From the NCBI RefSeq assembly GCF_002335805.1, contig NZ_NISU01000003.1:218984-282983 (forward strand): DNA of 64,000 nt, in the 5' to 3' direction. This document shows positions 34,961 through 43,286 of the stretch, in pieces. Every line of letters starts with the position of its first letter. Positions within the stretch are counted from its first letter, which is position 1. Made by a program: the position numbers and the translations under genes. The stretch comes from Bacillus sp. FJAT-45350 (GTDB taxonomy: Bacteria > Bacillota > Bacilli > Bacillales > NISU01). The notes below the pieces were generated by a model. The model searched no databases and had not been told where the DNA came from. It saw only the letters and a program-made list of their open reading frames with translations.

Positions 34961-35701
34961 ATGAAAAATATAGTTATTTTAGTAAGCTTTATTGCAATGG
35001 CATTTACGCAACTGCCGCTAGACGGGGAATTAGAACTACAAGCTGGGCATGTAGAAGAAATCGTTCAATTAATGGAAGTTAATGAGGTTGATGTGACGGA
35101 ATGGAGATTGTACACAAGAGGTGAGCACCAGATCGTACAAGATAAAGAGGAGTACGAAAAAAATCTTACCAATTTTAAAATGAGATTTGATGGGTTTGAA
35201 TGGCAACAGATTGATGATGAACATTGGAAAGTTCAAGGTCAGAAAGCTCATTCAGAACTTCCCTTTGTTGAACAGCTTACAGTTCTAGCCTATCCTAGTG
35301 GACAGTCTTATTCAATGTACCTCATCTATGAACTCCATGGTTCAAGCTGGAATGAAGATACATGGCAGCACATTGCCTATGAATTCCACGAACGATATGA
35401 GCAATTATTTCCGGATGAAAACTCAATTTTTACAACAGTAACTGGTAAGACTCACTCAATTGAAGTAGGAAGCTTATACGAAACAGCACAGTTGTATCTT
35501 AACCAGCTTTCAAGCGAAAAAATTGAAGAGTTAAATGAAGAAACGTTCGTCTCCCTATCTGCATATAATAGGAAGTGGATGGATTCAATTCAAACAAATG
35601 AAAATCAAATGAATGTTCAAGTTGCCTTGAGACAAAGTCCACGAATGGGCGGTGAGACGACTGTCACAATTGGCACGCCAATAATTACGACTGAATATTA
35701 A
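34961..35701 (+). CDS. ywmB: YwmB family (TATA-box-binding-like fold) exported protein
   Basis: A 246-residue protein with a short N-terminal hydrophobic signal (about 1-20). Size and position between ywzB and murA match YwmB of Bacillus. The family was named for a structural likeness to TATA-binding protein, and its function is not known. The ATG at 34961 follows GAGAGGGGA. Confidence 0.8.
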   Translation: MKNIVILVSFIAMAFTQLPLDGELELQAGHVEEIVQLMEVNEVDVTEWRLYTRGEHQIVQDKEEYEKNLTNFKMRFDGFEWQQIDDEHWKVQGQKAHSELPFVEQLTVLAYPSGQSYSMYLIYELHGSSWNEDTWQHIAYEFHERYEQLFPDENSIFTTVTGKTHSIEVGSLYETAQLYLNQLSSEKIEELNEETFVSLSAYNRKWMDSIQTNENQMNVQVALRQSPRMGGETTVTIGTPIITTEY

Positions 35702-35872
35702 TGTAATAGAACTGAGTGTTCAAGTAAGGATACGAGTGCCATTTAAAGTGGGAACTTTTAGGTACGGATCACGGTGACAGAATCGAGAATGTAGCGGAAA
35801 TTATCGCTGGCAATCGTTTCCGAACTTTTGAACCTCCTTAGTAGATGCTCAAATAAAGACGCGGAGGGGAAT
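35702..35872 (+). other. Leader region upstream of murA
   Basis: The ~170 nt hold no listed gene, but one frame reads open from about 35729 to a TAG at 35838-35840 as a plausible soluble peptide (containing [15 protein letters not shown]) with no clear start codon. It could be a decayed gene end, a leader peptide or a structured RNA. A GCGGAGGGG ribosome site for murA lies at its end. Confidence 0.3.
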
Positions 35873-37201
35873 ATGTTGGAAAAGATTATTGTCCATGGAG
35901 GCAGGCAGCTCAAGGGCACCGTGAAAGTAGAGGGTGCTAAGAATGCAGTATTGCCTGTAATTGCAGCATCGATATTGGCAAGTAAAGGCACAAGCAAAAT
36001 TTATGATGCGCCAACACTGGCTGATGTATACACGATGAAAGAAGTTTTACGAAATTTAAATATTGATGTGGATTATGAGAATGGTGCATTTCAAGTTGAT
36101 GCACAAAAGCAGTTAGGGACTGAGGCGCCATTTGAATATGTTCGTAAAATGAGAGCATCATTTCTTGTTATGGGACCATTGCTTGCTAGAGTAGGGCATT
36201 CAAGAGTAGCTCTACCTGGTGGTTGCGCAATTGGTTCACGACCTATTGACCAACATTTAAAGGGATTTGAAGCAATGGGAGCAATTGTTGAAATCGGCAA
36301 TGGCTTTATTGAAGCAAAAGTCGATGGAAAACTGAAAGGTGCAAAAATTTATCTTGACTTCCCTAGTGTTGGTGCAACAGAAAACATTATGATGGCTGCT
36401 GTTATGGCGGAAGGTACTACAGTTATCGAAAACGTAGCAGAAGAACCAGAAATCGTATGTCTAGCAAATTATCTTAATGCAATGGGTGCAAAAGTAAGAG
36501 GAGCAGGCACTGGAACGATTCGAATTGAAGGTGTTGAAGAACTGCATGGTGCAGAGCATACAGTCATCCCTGACCGAATCGAAGCAGGTACCTTTATGAT
36601 TGCATCTGCGATTACAAAAGGAAACGTTCTTGTAGAAGGAGCACTTTCTGAGCATCTACGACCACTAATTGCAAAGATGGAGGAAATGGGTGTAGAGATA
36701 ATAGAAGAGGAAAACGGACTTCGTGTTATCGGACCAGAAAATTTAAAGCCGATTGATATTAAAACAATGCCTCACCCAGGATTCCCAACAGATATGCAAT
36801 CGCAAATGATGGCACTATTATTAAGTGCTAAGGGCACAAGCGTCATTACAGAAACAGTATTCGAAAACCGCTTCATGCACGTAGAAGAGTTCCGACGCAT
36901 GAATGGTAATATAAAAATTGAAGGCCGCTCAGCTATTATTTCAGGCCCAAGTAAACTACAAGGTGCTGAGGTAGCTGCAACAGACCTTCGCGCAGGTGCA
37001 GCGCTAGTATTAGCTGGTCTAGTAGCAGAAGGCGTAACACGCGTTGTCGAACTAAAACACGTAGACAGAGGCTATGTAGACTTCGCAGGAAAGCTACAAA
37101 GCATCGGAGCAGACGTAGAACGAATTCACGAAGTAGCCGAAAGTGAACTTAAAAACCTAGACGCCCCAGCACCACTTAAAATGAATACGAACTTTGTTTG
37201 A
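35873..37201 (+). CDS. murA: UDP-N-acetylglucosamine 1-carboxyvinyltransferase
   Basis: First committed enzyme of peptidoglycan synthesis: transfers enolpyruvate from PEP to UDP-GlcNAc. 442 residues from the ATG at 35873, 4-8 nt after GGAGGGG; a longer frame from 35828 lacks a ribosome site. The catalytic cysteine is Cys118 in [10 protein letters not shown]. The Lys-Asn pair in [10 protein letters not shown] is present. Followed by ywzB-ywmB-murA-spoIID synteny as in Bacillus. The terminator begins right at the stop codon. Confidence 0.97.
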   Translation: MLEKIIVHGGRQLKGTVKVEGAKNAVLPVIAASILASKGTSKIYDAPTLADVYTMKEVLRNLNIDVDYENGAFQVDAQKQLGTEAPFEYVRKMRASFLVMGPLLARVGHSRVALPGGCAIGSRPIDQHLKGFEAMGAIVEIGNGFIEAKVDGKLKGAKIYLDFPSVGATENIMMAAVMAEGTTVIENVAEEPEIVCLANYLNAMGAKVRGAGTGTIRIEGVEELHGAEHTVIPDRIEAGTFMIASAITKGNVLVEGALSEHLRPLIAKMEEMGVEIIEEENGLRVIGPENLKPIDIKTMPHPGFPTDMQSQMMALLLSAKGTSVITETVFENRFMHVEEFRRMNGNIKIEGRSAIISGPSKLQGAEVAATDLRAGAALVLAGLVAEGVTRVVELKHVDRGYVDFAGKLQSIGADVERIHEVAESELKNLDAPAPLKMNTNFV

Positions 37202-37226
37202 AAAAAGCCCGGAAGGGCTTTTTTTA
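37201..37226 (+). terminator. Rho-independent terminator of murA
   Basis: AAAAAAGCCC (37201-37210), GGAA loop, GGGCTTTTTT (37215-37224). The run of T leads directly into the first heptad of the R2 element. Confidence 0.9.
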
Positions 37227-37816
37227 ATGCTGAATTATGGGTTATGAGTTATGAATTAAAAGAATTAATGTCGGAAATTAAAAGGGCTCAATGTTATTAA
37301 TGAAGAATATATAAGTATCCTCAATCTCCCCCGATTTTTAATGAACAATTTATAACTCATAACTCATAACTCATAACTCAAAATTCCCCAAAGGTTGGTG
37401 TTCATTGTTTAATGAAAAAAGAAAATGTTATTTACGAGAAGTCATTTAAATTTTCAGTAAGAATGATTAAGCTATATCAATATTTGACCAAAGAAAAAAA
37501 TGAGTACATCCTCTCCAAACAAATTCTCCGTTCCGGCACAAGTATCGGTGCCAATATAAGTGAAGCACAAGTTGCTCAATCCACACGTGATTTTATTTCT
37601 AAATTAGGTATTTCTAAAAAGGAAGCTGCTGAAACTCGTTATTGGTTACTCCTATTAATCGAAACGGATTATATCGAACAACAATTAGCGACTAGCCTAA
37701 TTCAAGACGTAACTGAAATCCAAAAACTCCTATCCTCAATCATACTAACCACCCAATCAAAATTAAAAAAGTAAAATCTCTTCAATTCATAACTCATAAC
37801 CCATAACTCATAATTC
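37225..37816. mobile_element. Heptad-repeat element R2 enclosing the four-helix-bundle gene
   Basis: The left arm (37225-37259) is five 7-bp units: TAATGCT, GAATTAT, GGGTTAT, GAGTTAT, GAATTAA. An internal right-type arm (37347-37386) has AATTTAT, then AACTCAT three times, AACTCAA and AATTCCCC. The distal right arm (37784-37816) is AATTCAT, AACTCAT, AACCCAT, AACTCAT, AATTC. The reverse complement of 37232-37257 equals the distal arm except for one extra AACTCAT unit. The element (about 590 bp) lies between murA and spoIID, which are adjacent in Bacillus subtilis, so it looks inserted. Mobility is inference; no transposase and no obvious target duplication were seen. Confidence 0.6.
37412..37774 (+). 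CDS. Four-helix-bundle protein (S23 / rRNA intervening-sequence protein family)
   Basis: A 120-residue protein. It has the family hallmarks: YEKSFKFSVRMIKLY near the N-terminus, SKQILRSGTSIGANISEA in the middle, and FISKLGISKKEAAETRYWL, then a Lys-rich end. Relatives were first found inside 23S rRNA intervening sequences, and Avd of diversity-generating retroelements has the same fold; no rRNA or reverse transcriptase is nearby here. The ribosome site is weak (GGTTGGTG about 11 nt before the ATG). Heptad arrays flank it on both sides, and it interrupts the murA-spoIID pair. Exact role unknown; nucleic-acid binding is plausible. Confidence 0.85.
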   Translation: MKKENVIYEKSFKFSVRMIKLYQYLTKEKNEYILSKQILRSGTSIGANISEAQVAQSTRDFISKLGISKKEAAETRYWLLLLIETDYIEQQLATSLIQDVTEIQKLLSSIILTTQSKLKK

Positions 37817-37847
37817 AAAAAAACTTGTTCTAAAACTGTACATGCTT

Positions 37848-37857
37848 CATATACATA
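37848..37857 (+). promoter_or_regulatory. Possible sigma-E -10 element of spoIID
   Basis: CATATACATA lies about 37 bp before the spoIID ATG and resembles the sigma-E -10 element (CATAYANT). The matching -35 is not clear. In Bacillus subtilis spoIID is a mother-cell sigma-E gene. Confidence 0.35.
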
Positions 37858-37893
37858 ATAGAGAGTAGAAATTTCTATGTTGGGGGCATCGTC

Positions 37894-38919
37894 ATGAAAC
37901 CATTCATTGTGATAGGTATTATTTTATGCAGCATTATTCTTATCCTTCCTACTATTATGGTTGTTTCTTTTTCAGAGGGGCGCCAAACAACAGCAACGAC
38001 TAACGAGGCTGAAGTAGCTGATGTTACGACTATTAACGAGAGCGTACCAACAAATGAAATTGATGTGTTAGTTTACAGGAGTCAAAAAGAAGAAATTGAA
38101 CGTGTTCCACTTGAAGAATACGTAGTGGGTGTTGTTGCTTCGGAAATGCCGGCAAATTTTGAGATGGAGGCATTGAAGGCTCAGAGCTTAACAGCAAGAA
38201 CATATGTCATCAAGCAAATGTTACAGCCAGGAGAAATAAATTTACCAGATGGAGCGATAGTGACGGATACAGTCATGCATCAGGTCTATCATAATAATAA
38301 TGAATTGAAAGAAAGATGGAATACAGATTATGATTGGAAAATGACAAGGATAAAGGATGCTGTGTATTCAACGGCAGGGAAGGTATTGACATTTGAGGGA
38401 CAGCCGATAGATGCTGCCTTTTTTTCGACGAGCAATGGATATACGGAAAACTCAGAGGACTATTGGCAAAATCCAATACCTTATTTACGAAGTGTAGAAA
38501 GTCCTTGGGATCAAGAATCTCCGCGTTATCAAGGGGAAATGATTATCCCAATCAGGGAATTTGAGCAAAAGTTATCAGTCCAAGTACCGTCAGACGGTAC
38601 AGTTGGAGAAATAGTGGAGCGAACTGATGGAGGACGTGTAGCAGAAGTAAAAGTCAATGGAACTGTTCTTAAAGGACGTGAAGTACGAGAAAAATTAGAC
38701 TTGGATTCCTCTGACTTTAGATGGAAACGACAAGGTAATAACATTGTTATCGAAACAAAGGGATGGGGCCACGGCGTTGGTATGAGCCAATACGGAGCAG
38801 ATGGAATGGCAAAGGAAGGCAAGACCTATGCCGACATTGTCAGCCATTACTACCAAGGAGTAGCAATCACTGAATTAGAACCATACGTAGCTAGTTTAAC
38901 CGCGAATAACACACAATAG
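37894..38919 (+). CDS. spoIID: Stage II sporulation protein D
   Basis: A mother-cell lytic transglycosylase that works with SpoIIP and SpoIIM during engulfment. 341 residues: one N-terminal membrane helix (about 5-27), then the SpoIID domain with VPLEEYVVGVVASEMPA, ALKAQSLTARTY, HQVY and the C-terminal GWGHGVGMSQYGADGMA block. The likely catalytic Glu is in VASEMP. The ATG at 37894 is preceded by TTGGGGG. It sits after murA and before spoIIQ, as in Bacillus. Confidence 0.96.
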   Translation: MKPFIVIGIILCSIILILPTIMVVSFSEGRQTTATTNEAEVADVTTINESVPTNEIDVLVYRSQKEEIERVPLEEYVVGVVASEMPANFEMEALKAQSLTARTYVIKQMLQPGEINLPDGAIVTDTVMHQVYHNNNELKERWNTDYDWKMTRIKDAVYSTAGKVLTFEGQPIDAAFFSTSNGYTENSEDYWQNPIPYLRSVESPWDQESPRYQGEMIIPIREFEQKLSVQVPSDGTVGEIVERTDGGRVAEVKVNGTVLKGREVREKLDLDSSDFRWKRQGNNIVIETKGWGHGVGMSQYGADGMAKEGKTYADIVSHYYQGVAITELEPYVASLTANNTQ

Positions 38920-38926
38920 CTCTCAG

Positions 38927-38966
38927 GACGTTATGTAGGTAAAATTCCTACAAGCGTCTTTTCTTT
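38927..38966 (+). terminator. Terminator-like hairpin after spoIID
   Basis: GACG...TGTAGG pairs with CCTACA...CGTC around a TAAAATT loop, followed by TTTTCTTTATTT. Confidence 0.7.
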
Positions 38967-38987
38967 ATTTGGACAAGATAGAAAATC

Positions 38988-39074
38988 GAATGGCGAATTT
39001 AGAATTGCAAATTTAATAGTTAGGATTTTGAAATTGTTTAATTAGAAATTGGCAATTTGCAATTTGCAATTTTA
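38988..39074. repeat. Heptad-repeat palindromic element R4 (spoIID-spoIIQ gap)
   Basis: The left arm (38988-39015) reads GAATGGC, GAATTTA, GAATTGC, AAATTTA. The right arm (39040-39074) reads AATTAGA, AATTGGC, AATTTGC, AATTTGC, AATTTTA. The core contains the inverse of AATTAAACAAT, also found in R5. In reverse complement, R4 shares a 21-nt identical stretch with the R5 right arm, so the two copies sit in opposite orientations. Confidence 0.75.
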
Positions 39075-39194
39075 TTTTTTTAAAATAGTGCATAAAAAAA
39101 CAGGCTTTGTCGAAAAATAATTAGTAAAAAACTTTTGTGAAAATGTATATATTTACTTGATTTTGATCAGAATGATTGCTGAGGTGATGATCAA

Positions 39195-40034
39195 ATGAGA
39201 GATGAAGAAAAAAACAAATCTTCAAAAACAGAAGAAAGCAAGTCTTTTAATGTACAACGATTTTTACGCAAGCGTTGGGCTTTACCAGCAGTTTATCTAG
39301 GGGCTGCAGCTATTGTGTTAAGTGCATTCTTTGTAATGCAAGGTCAACAGGATGAAGGTGCATTACCGCCAGATGAAATGGGAGTAGAGCAAGAGACAAA
39401 CGAACTTGTAGGCTATGACCAAGAAGCAATTCCTGTAACGAATCAAAATGAAGTTGTAAAAATGCCAGTAGTCGATGAAAATGAAGTTGAAGTTGTTGGA
39501 TATTTCTATGATTATGAAGCGTCTCCAGAAGAACAGCAAGCTGCTCTTGTATATTACAATAATACTTATTACCAAAATAAAGGAATCGACCTAGCTAAAG
39601 AGAGCGGTGAAAGTTTTGATGTTACTGCAGCATTAAGTGGTACAGTTGTTAAAGCAGAAAAAGATTCACTATTAGGTTACATCGTTCAAATTAATCATGA
39701 TAATGGCGTTGTTACTCACTATCAAAGTTTAGAGTCTATTGAGGTAGAAGAGGGAGCAACAGTTAAGCAAGGTGACCTATTAGGGCAAGCTGGACGTAAT
39801 CTGTATAACAGTGATGCAGGGGTACATTTACACTTTGCTATTCGTCATAACGGTGATGCTATTAATCCATTAGACTTCGTGAATCAATCAATTGAAACAA
39901 TTGTAGAAGCTGGCCATAGTGTTGAAGAAAATGCTGTCAATGCGGAAGAAGATGAAGAAGTAGCCGAAGACGAAGATAAAGAAAAAGAAGATGAAGTAGA
40001 CGAAGTAGAAGAGCAAGATAACGACGATAATTAA
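39195..40034 (+). CDS. spoIIQ: Stage II sporulation protein Q (degenerate M23/LytM)
   Basis: A forespore membrane protein that binds SpoIIIAH across the septum to form the feeding-tube channel. 279 residues: basic N-terminus, one membrane helix (about 31-48), linker, and LytM domain (about 115-225) ending in HLHFAIRHNGDAINP. The first zinc-ligand motif HxGxD is changed to NKGID, so it is probably not an active peptidase, as in Bacillus subtilis SpoIIQ. A highly acidic tail (about 235-279) follows. The ATG at 39195 follows GAGGTGATGA. Sigma-F control is expected from the family; the promoter is unclear. Confidence 0.93.
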   Translation: MRDEEKNKSSKTEESKSFNVQRFLRKRWALPAVYLGAAAIVLSAFFVMQGQQDEGALPPDEMGVEQETNELVGYDQEAIPVTNQNEVVKMPVVDENEVEVVGYFYDYEASPEEQQAALVYYNNTYYQNKGIDLAKESGESFDVTAALSGTVVKAEKDSLLGYIVQINHDNGVVTHYQSLESIEVEEGATVKQGDLLGQAGRNLYNSDAGVHLHFAIRHNGDAINPLDFVNQSIETIVEAGHSVEENAVNAEEDEEVAEDEDKEKEDEVDEVEEQDNDDN

Positions 40035-40044
40035 TGCAAAAATG

Positions 40045-40108
40045 AGGTTGACTCAAGGTAACTAGTTTCTAAAAGAAATTAGGATAAGCCTGGGTCAACT
40101 TTTTTTTA
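40045..40108 (+). terminator. Terminator of spoIIQ
   Basis: AGGTTGACTCAAGG (40045-40058) pairs with CCTGGGTCAACT (40089-40100) around an inner AGTTTCT/AGAAATT hairpin, followed by eight T. Confidence 0.75.
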
Positions 40109-40516
40109 TTTTGCGAAATACATATAAATAGGATAAAAAAATTTAGTAGGGACTAAAAGGGAAAAACGCTTATATCCCAAGGGAAATGAGCTAGTTTTCA
40201 CGAGTTGTTAAAAAAATAATTTATAAAATTTCAAAAAAAGTGTTGACTAACTATCTGAAAATTTGGAATAATGTGTGTTATAACATAGCATTATAGCCGA
40301 AACAGGCAGTAACAGATTAAGAAAAATAAATTAGAATTTTATGGAATACTATCGAGTGACGCTTAGTATAAATAAATAGGGCATGTATCACAGGGGCAGG
40401 TAATAGAACTAGAAGAATATCTACCCTATTTAATTTAGTCAAAATGATAGCGTTTTCAAAAGGCTGAGTCTGTAGTCAGTCTTTAGTCGGTTACTATGTT
40501 TAAGGGGGAAAGTTAA
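40109..40516 (+). promoter_or_regulatory. Promoter region with a cre-like site ahead of the symporter cluster
   Basis: TTGACT (40243-40248), an 18-bp spacer and AATAAT (40267-40272) form a moderate promoter. TGATAGCGTTTTCA at 40445-40458 matches the CcpA cre consensus TGWAANCGNTNWCA except for one base. It lies about 60 bp ahead of the next start codon. No other gene is seen in this gap. Confidence 0.5.
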
Positions 40517-40693
40517 ATGATTTATGTCTTTTTACTCATAACGGTGCTCAGCTTAGTAATTACTTTTTGGAAAAAGAAACCGATTGCTCTAACCGCTCCG
40601 TTTGTCCTAATGGGTGTTTATATGATAGTTCAAATCGCAATGGTGCCTTTACCATTTTTTGAAACAGTAAAATTTATTTTTAGTTTAAGGTGA
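40517..40693 (+). CDS. Small membrane protein, 58 residues
   Basis: Starts MIYVFLLITVLSL and has two predicted membrane helices (about 2-19 and 27-48) separated by FWKKKPIAL. The ATG at 40517 follows AAGGGGGA, and the stop is at 40691-40693. The next gene starts 5 nt after it, with its ribosome site in this gene's tail. I recognise no family. Good ribosome site, hydrophobic pattern and operon-like spacing support a real gene. Confidence 0.65.
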   Translation: MIYVFLLITVLSLVITFWKKKPIALTAPFVLMGVYMIVQIAMVPLPFFETVKFIFSLR

Positions 40694-40698
40694 TAAAG

Positions 40699-40977
40699 AT
40701 GGCAAATGGAAAAGTAATTTCACAAGTCTATGAAACTGAACAGGTATGTAGCAAGTGTGATAGTGAAGATATTATCGTGATGAAAAAGTGGAGGTACTTC
40801 TTCTTACTTTCAACATTGCCGATGATAGTAGCAATTGTCGCTAGTATCTGGGTTCATCCAATCTTTTTAACAATGCTAGTTATTATCTACTTTATTAATA
40901 ATCGAGCTGCAAACAAGAAGACACCAATGACAGTATGCCGAACGTGCAAACAAGTTTCCTTTGGTAAGAAAGAGTGA
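40699..40977 (+). CDS. Zinc-ribbon-like small membrane protein
   Basis: 92 residues from the ATG at 40699; an in-frame GTG at 40690 lies in the ribosome site AAGGTGAT. One CxxC (CSKCD) near the N-terminus and one near the C-terminus (CRTCK) flank two membrane helices (about 34-52 and 54-70), so the two halves could form a zinc ribbon on one side of the membrane. No function known. It lies ahead of the symporter genes and behind the cre-like site. Confidence 0.7.
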   Translation: MANGKVISQVYETEQVCSKCDSEDIIVMKKWRYFFLLSTLPMIVAIVASIWVHPIFLTMLVIIYFINNRAANKKTPMTVCRTCKQVSFGKKE

Positions 40978-41025
40978 TGTGAAACGATTTGATAGGTAAG
41001 CAATCTGTACTAAAACCTATCAAAA

Positions 41026-41039
41026 TGAAAGCGATTACA
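41026..41039 (+). promoter_or_regulatory. cre-like (CcpA) site upstream of the symporter
   Basis: TGAAAGCGATTACA matches the CcpA consensus TGWAANCGNTNWCA at every position, 71 bp ahead of the DUF4212 gene. It overlaps the downstream side of a 10-bp inverted repeat (40988-40997 / 41015-41024) that could act as a weak terminator for the preceding gene. Confidence 0.7.
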
Positions 41040-41109
41040 TTTTTATTAAATAGAGGGGGGATAAATTCGTAAGTTTGTAAGGTTTTTAAATAATTAGGAG
41101 GTGAAAGAC

Positions 41110-41412
41110 ATGAAGAAAATCGATAAGTCAGTTGCAGACGCGTATTTCAAAGCGCGTACAACACTCGTCATTATTTGTCTAATTATTGGAGCTTCAACTT
41201 CTTTTGGGGTAGTAGCATTTGCTGAAGCATTCTCAACATTTACTATTATGGGTATGCCAGCTCATTACTATATGGGTGCTCAAGGAGCGGTATTATCATT
41301 TGTTATTCTACTATTTGCTAATGCAGTTATTAGTGACAAGATTGATAAGAAATATGGTATCGATGAGTCTATTAATGAAAGCACAAGTGCAGGTAAAGCA
41401 CTAGACCACTAA
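41110..41412 (+). CDS. Sodium/substrate symporter small subunit (DUF4212)
   Basis: A 100-residue membrane protein with two helices (about 16-40 and 52-74) and the DUF4212 pattern GMPAHYYMGAQGAVLSFVILLF. The ATG at 41110 is 7 nt from AGGAGG; the GTG at 41101 is part of that site. DUF4212 proteins pair with the VC_2705-type sodium:solute symporter encoded just downstream. Confidence 0.88.
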   Translation: MKKIDKSVADAYFKARTTLVIICLIIGASTSFGVVAFAEAFSTFTIMGMPAHYYMGAQGAVLSFVILLFANAVISDKIDKKYGIDESINESTSAGKALDH

Positions 41413-41458
41413 AATCAAAGTAAGGACTTACATTATGAAGAATTTAACAGGGAAAAAG

Positions 41459-41487
41459 GGCTCACATTGATGGTTCAAACGTGAGCC
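41459..41487 (+). promoter_or_regulatory. Intercistronic hairpin between the symporter subunits
   Basis: GGCTCAC (41459-41465) pairs with GTGAGCC (41481-41487). No T-run follows. It may limit read-through or stabilise the upstream message. Confidence 0.45.
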
Positions 41488-41565
41488 TAAGAAAAACATT
41501 GCGAATTTATTTTACTATATTCAATTGAGAAAAGACAGAATGTATACATTTAAGGGGGGAATATT

Positions 41566-43221
41566 GTGGATCAACAATCTTTGGTTTCCATTATAATGAT
41601 TTTGGCAACATTTGGACTTTATATCGGTATTTCTGTATATAACCGAGCAAAAGCAACGTCTGATTTCTACGTAGCAAGCCGTGGGGTACCGCCATTTTGG
41701 AACGGTATGGCCATCGGTGGTGACTGGATGAGTGCCGCTTCCTTTATCGGTATGGCCGGTACGGTAATGATTCTTGGTTATGATGGTCTTGCTTATATCA
41801 TGGGTTGGACTGGTGGTTACTTACTATTAACATTCTTATTAGCTCCACAGTTACGTAAGTATGGACGTTACACAGTGCCAGAATTCATTGGAGATAAATT
41901 CGACAGTAATGCTGCTCGTTTAATTGCTGCGATTGCAACAATTATTATCTCGTTCGTATACATTATTGGTCAGCTTTCAGGTTCTGGGGTTGTTATCGGA
42001 CGTATCTTAAGTATTGATTCAATGTACGGTACAATGATTGGGGTAGTTATCATTGCCATCTATGCAACTCTTGGTGGTATGAAGGGGATTACTTGGACTC
42101 AGGTAGCTCAGTACATCATCCTTATCATTGCATACATTATTCCAATTGTTGTTATGTCACTACAAGTTACAGGAAACCCATTACCTTGGTTAACGTATGG
42201 TAATGTAATTACACAATTAGGTGAACTTGATAAAGAGTTAGGTATTACGGAAATTCTACAACCATTTGCTGCAAGTGATAAATCTCAATTTATTGCATTA
42301 ATGTTCACGCTTATGGTTGGTACGGCAGCACTTCCACACGTAATCGTACGTTTCTTTACAGTATCAACAATGAAAGCAGCTCGTTGGAGTGGTGCTTGGG
42401 CGCTAGTATTTATCGCTTTACTATACTTATCAGCACCTGCATATGCAGCGTTCTCTCGTTTCATTCTTATGACTCAAGTTGCTGGTAACCCGATTGATAG
42501 TCTTCCTGCATGGACGCAAAGCTGGGTTGACACAGGTCGCTTACAAGTAGCTGACCAAAATGGAGATGGAATCCTTCAGTGGACAGAAATCGTTATCAGT
42601 AATGATATCGTTGTAATGGCAACACCGGAAATTGCAAACCTTGGGATGTTCGTTATCGGTTTAGTTGCAGCTGGTGCAATGGCAGCGGCACTTTCTACAG
42701 CCGGTGGTTTATTAATCACAATTTCATCTTCATTCGCACATGATATTTACTATCGTTTAGTAAATCCACAAGCGAGCGACAAGAAGCGTTTAGCAGCTGG
42801 TCGTTGGGCAATCGTTCTTGCTACAGTAGTAGCTGGTATTACAGCTCTTGACCCACCTGGGGTTATTACGCAAATCGTTGCTTGGGCATTCGCATTAGCG
42901 GGTGGTACGTTCTTCCCAGTATTACTTTTAGGAGTATGGTGGAAGCGTATGAACAAGCAAGGGGCAATCGCAGGGATGTTAGTAGGTTTAAGTTCTGCAT
43001 TACTTTACATCTTACTTGCACGTCAAGGCATTACGATTGCAGGAATTCAAGATACTGGAGCTGGTATAATCGCTGTACCACTTAACTTCATTGCTTGTAT
43101 CGTAGTAGCAAGTTTGACAGCAGCTCCAACGCAAAAACAAATGGAAGAAACAGAAGACTTGAAATATCCAGAGCAAATGACGTACAAAGATGGCGAAGTT
43201 TGGATGGATGAAGGTAAATAA
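41566..43221 (+). CDS. Sodium:solute symporter large subunit (VC_2705 type, acetate-like)
   Basis: A 551-residue SSS-family transporter with about 13 helices; GTG start at 41566 after AAGGGGGGA. Family blocks: FYVASRGVPPFWNGMAIGGDWMSAASFIGMAG and LSTAGGLLITISSSFAHDIYY. Substrate is probably a short carboxylate such as acetate, inferred from the subfamily and from the cre sites. An unusual loop (about 325-336) reads DQNGDGILQWTE, a full EF-hand-type Ca2+ loop. Confidence 0.9.
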   Translation: MDQQSLVSIIMILATFGLYIGISVYNRAKATSDFYVASRGVPPFWNGMAIGGDWMSAASFIGMAGTVMILGYDGLAYIMGWTGGYLLLTFLLAPQLRKYGRYTVPEFIGDKFDSNAARLIAAIATIIISFVYIIGQLSGSGVVIGRILSIDSMYGTMIGVVIIAIYATLGGMKGITWTQVAQYIILIIAYIIPIVVMSLQVTGNPLPWLTYGNVITQLGELDKELGITEILQPFAASDKSQFIALMFTLMVGTAALPHVIVRFFTVSTMKAARWSGAWALVFIALLYLSAPAYAAFSRFILMTQVAGNPIDSLPAWTQSWVDTGRLQVADQNGDGILQWTEIVISNDIVVMATPEIANLGMFVIGLVAAGAMAAALSTAGGLLITISSSFAHDIYYRLVNPQASDKKRLAAGRWAIVLATVVAGITALDPPGVITQIVAWAFALAGGTFFPVLLLGVWWKRMNKQGAIAGMLVGLSSALLYILLARQGITIAGIQDTGAGIIAVPLNFIACIVVASLTAAPTQKQMEETEDLKYPEQMTYKDGEVWMDEGK

Positions 43222-43239
43222 AAACATTATAAATGATGT

Positions 43240-43286
43240 ACAAAGGACTTCTGCTTACCCTTTTGGGTGGCAGAAGCCTTTGTTAT
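43240..43286 (+). terminator. Terminator-like hairpin after the symporter
   Basis: ACAAAGGACTTCTGC (43240-43254) pairs with GCAGAAGCCTTTGT (43270-43283) with one bulge. The following T-run is short. Confidence 0.65.

Noticed and set aside
37347-37389. CRISPR-like short repeats
   Set aside because: Units are 7 bp and directly contiguous, with no unique spacers and no cas genes.
37412-37774. Four-helix-bundle gene as a 23S rRNA intervening sequence
   Set aside because: There is no rRNA sequence around it; it lies between murA and spoIID.
37412-37774. Diversity-generating retroelement (Avd-like protein)
   Set aside because: No reverse transcriptase, template repeat or variable repeat is seen nearby. 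The fold relation alone is not enough.
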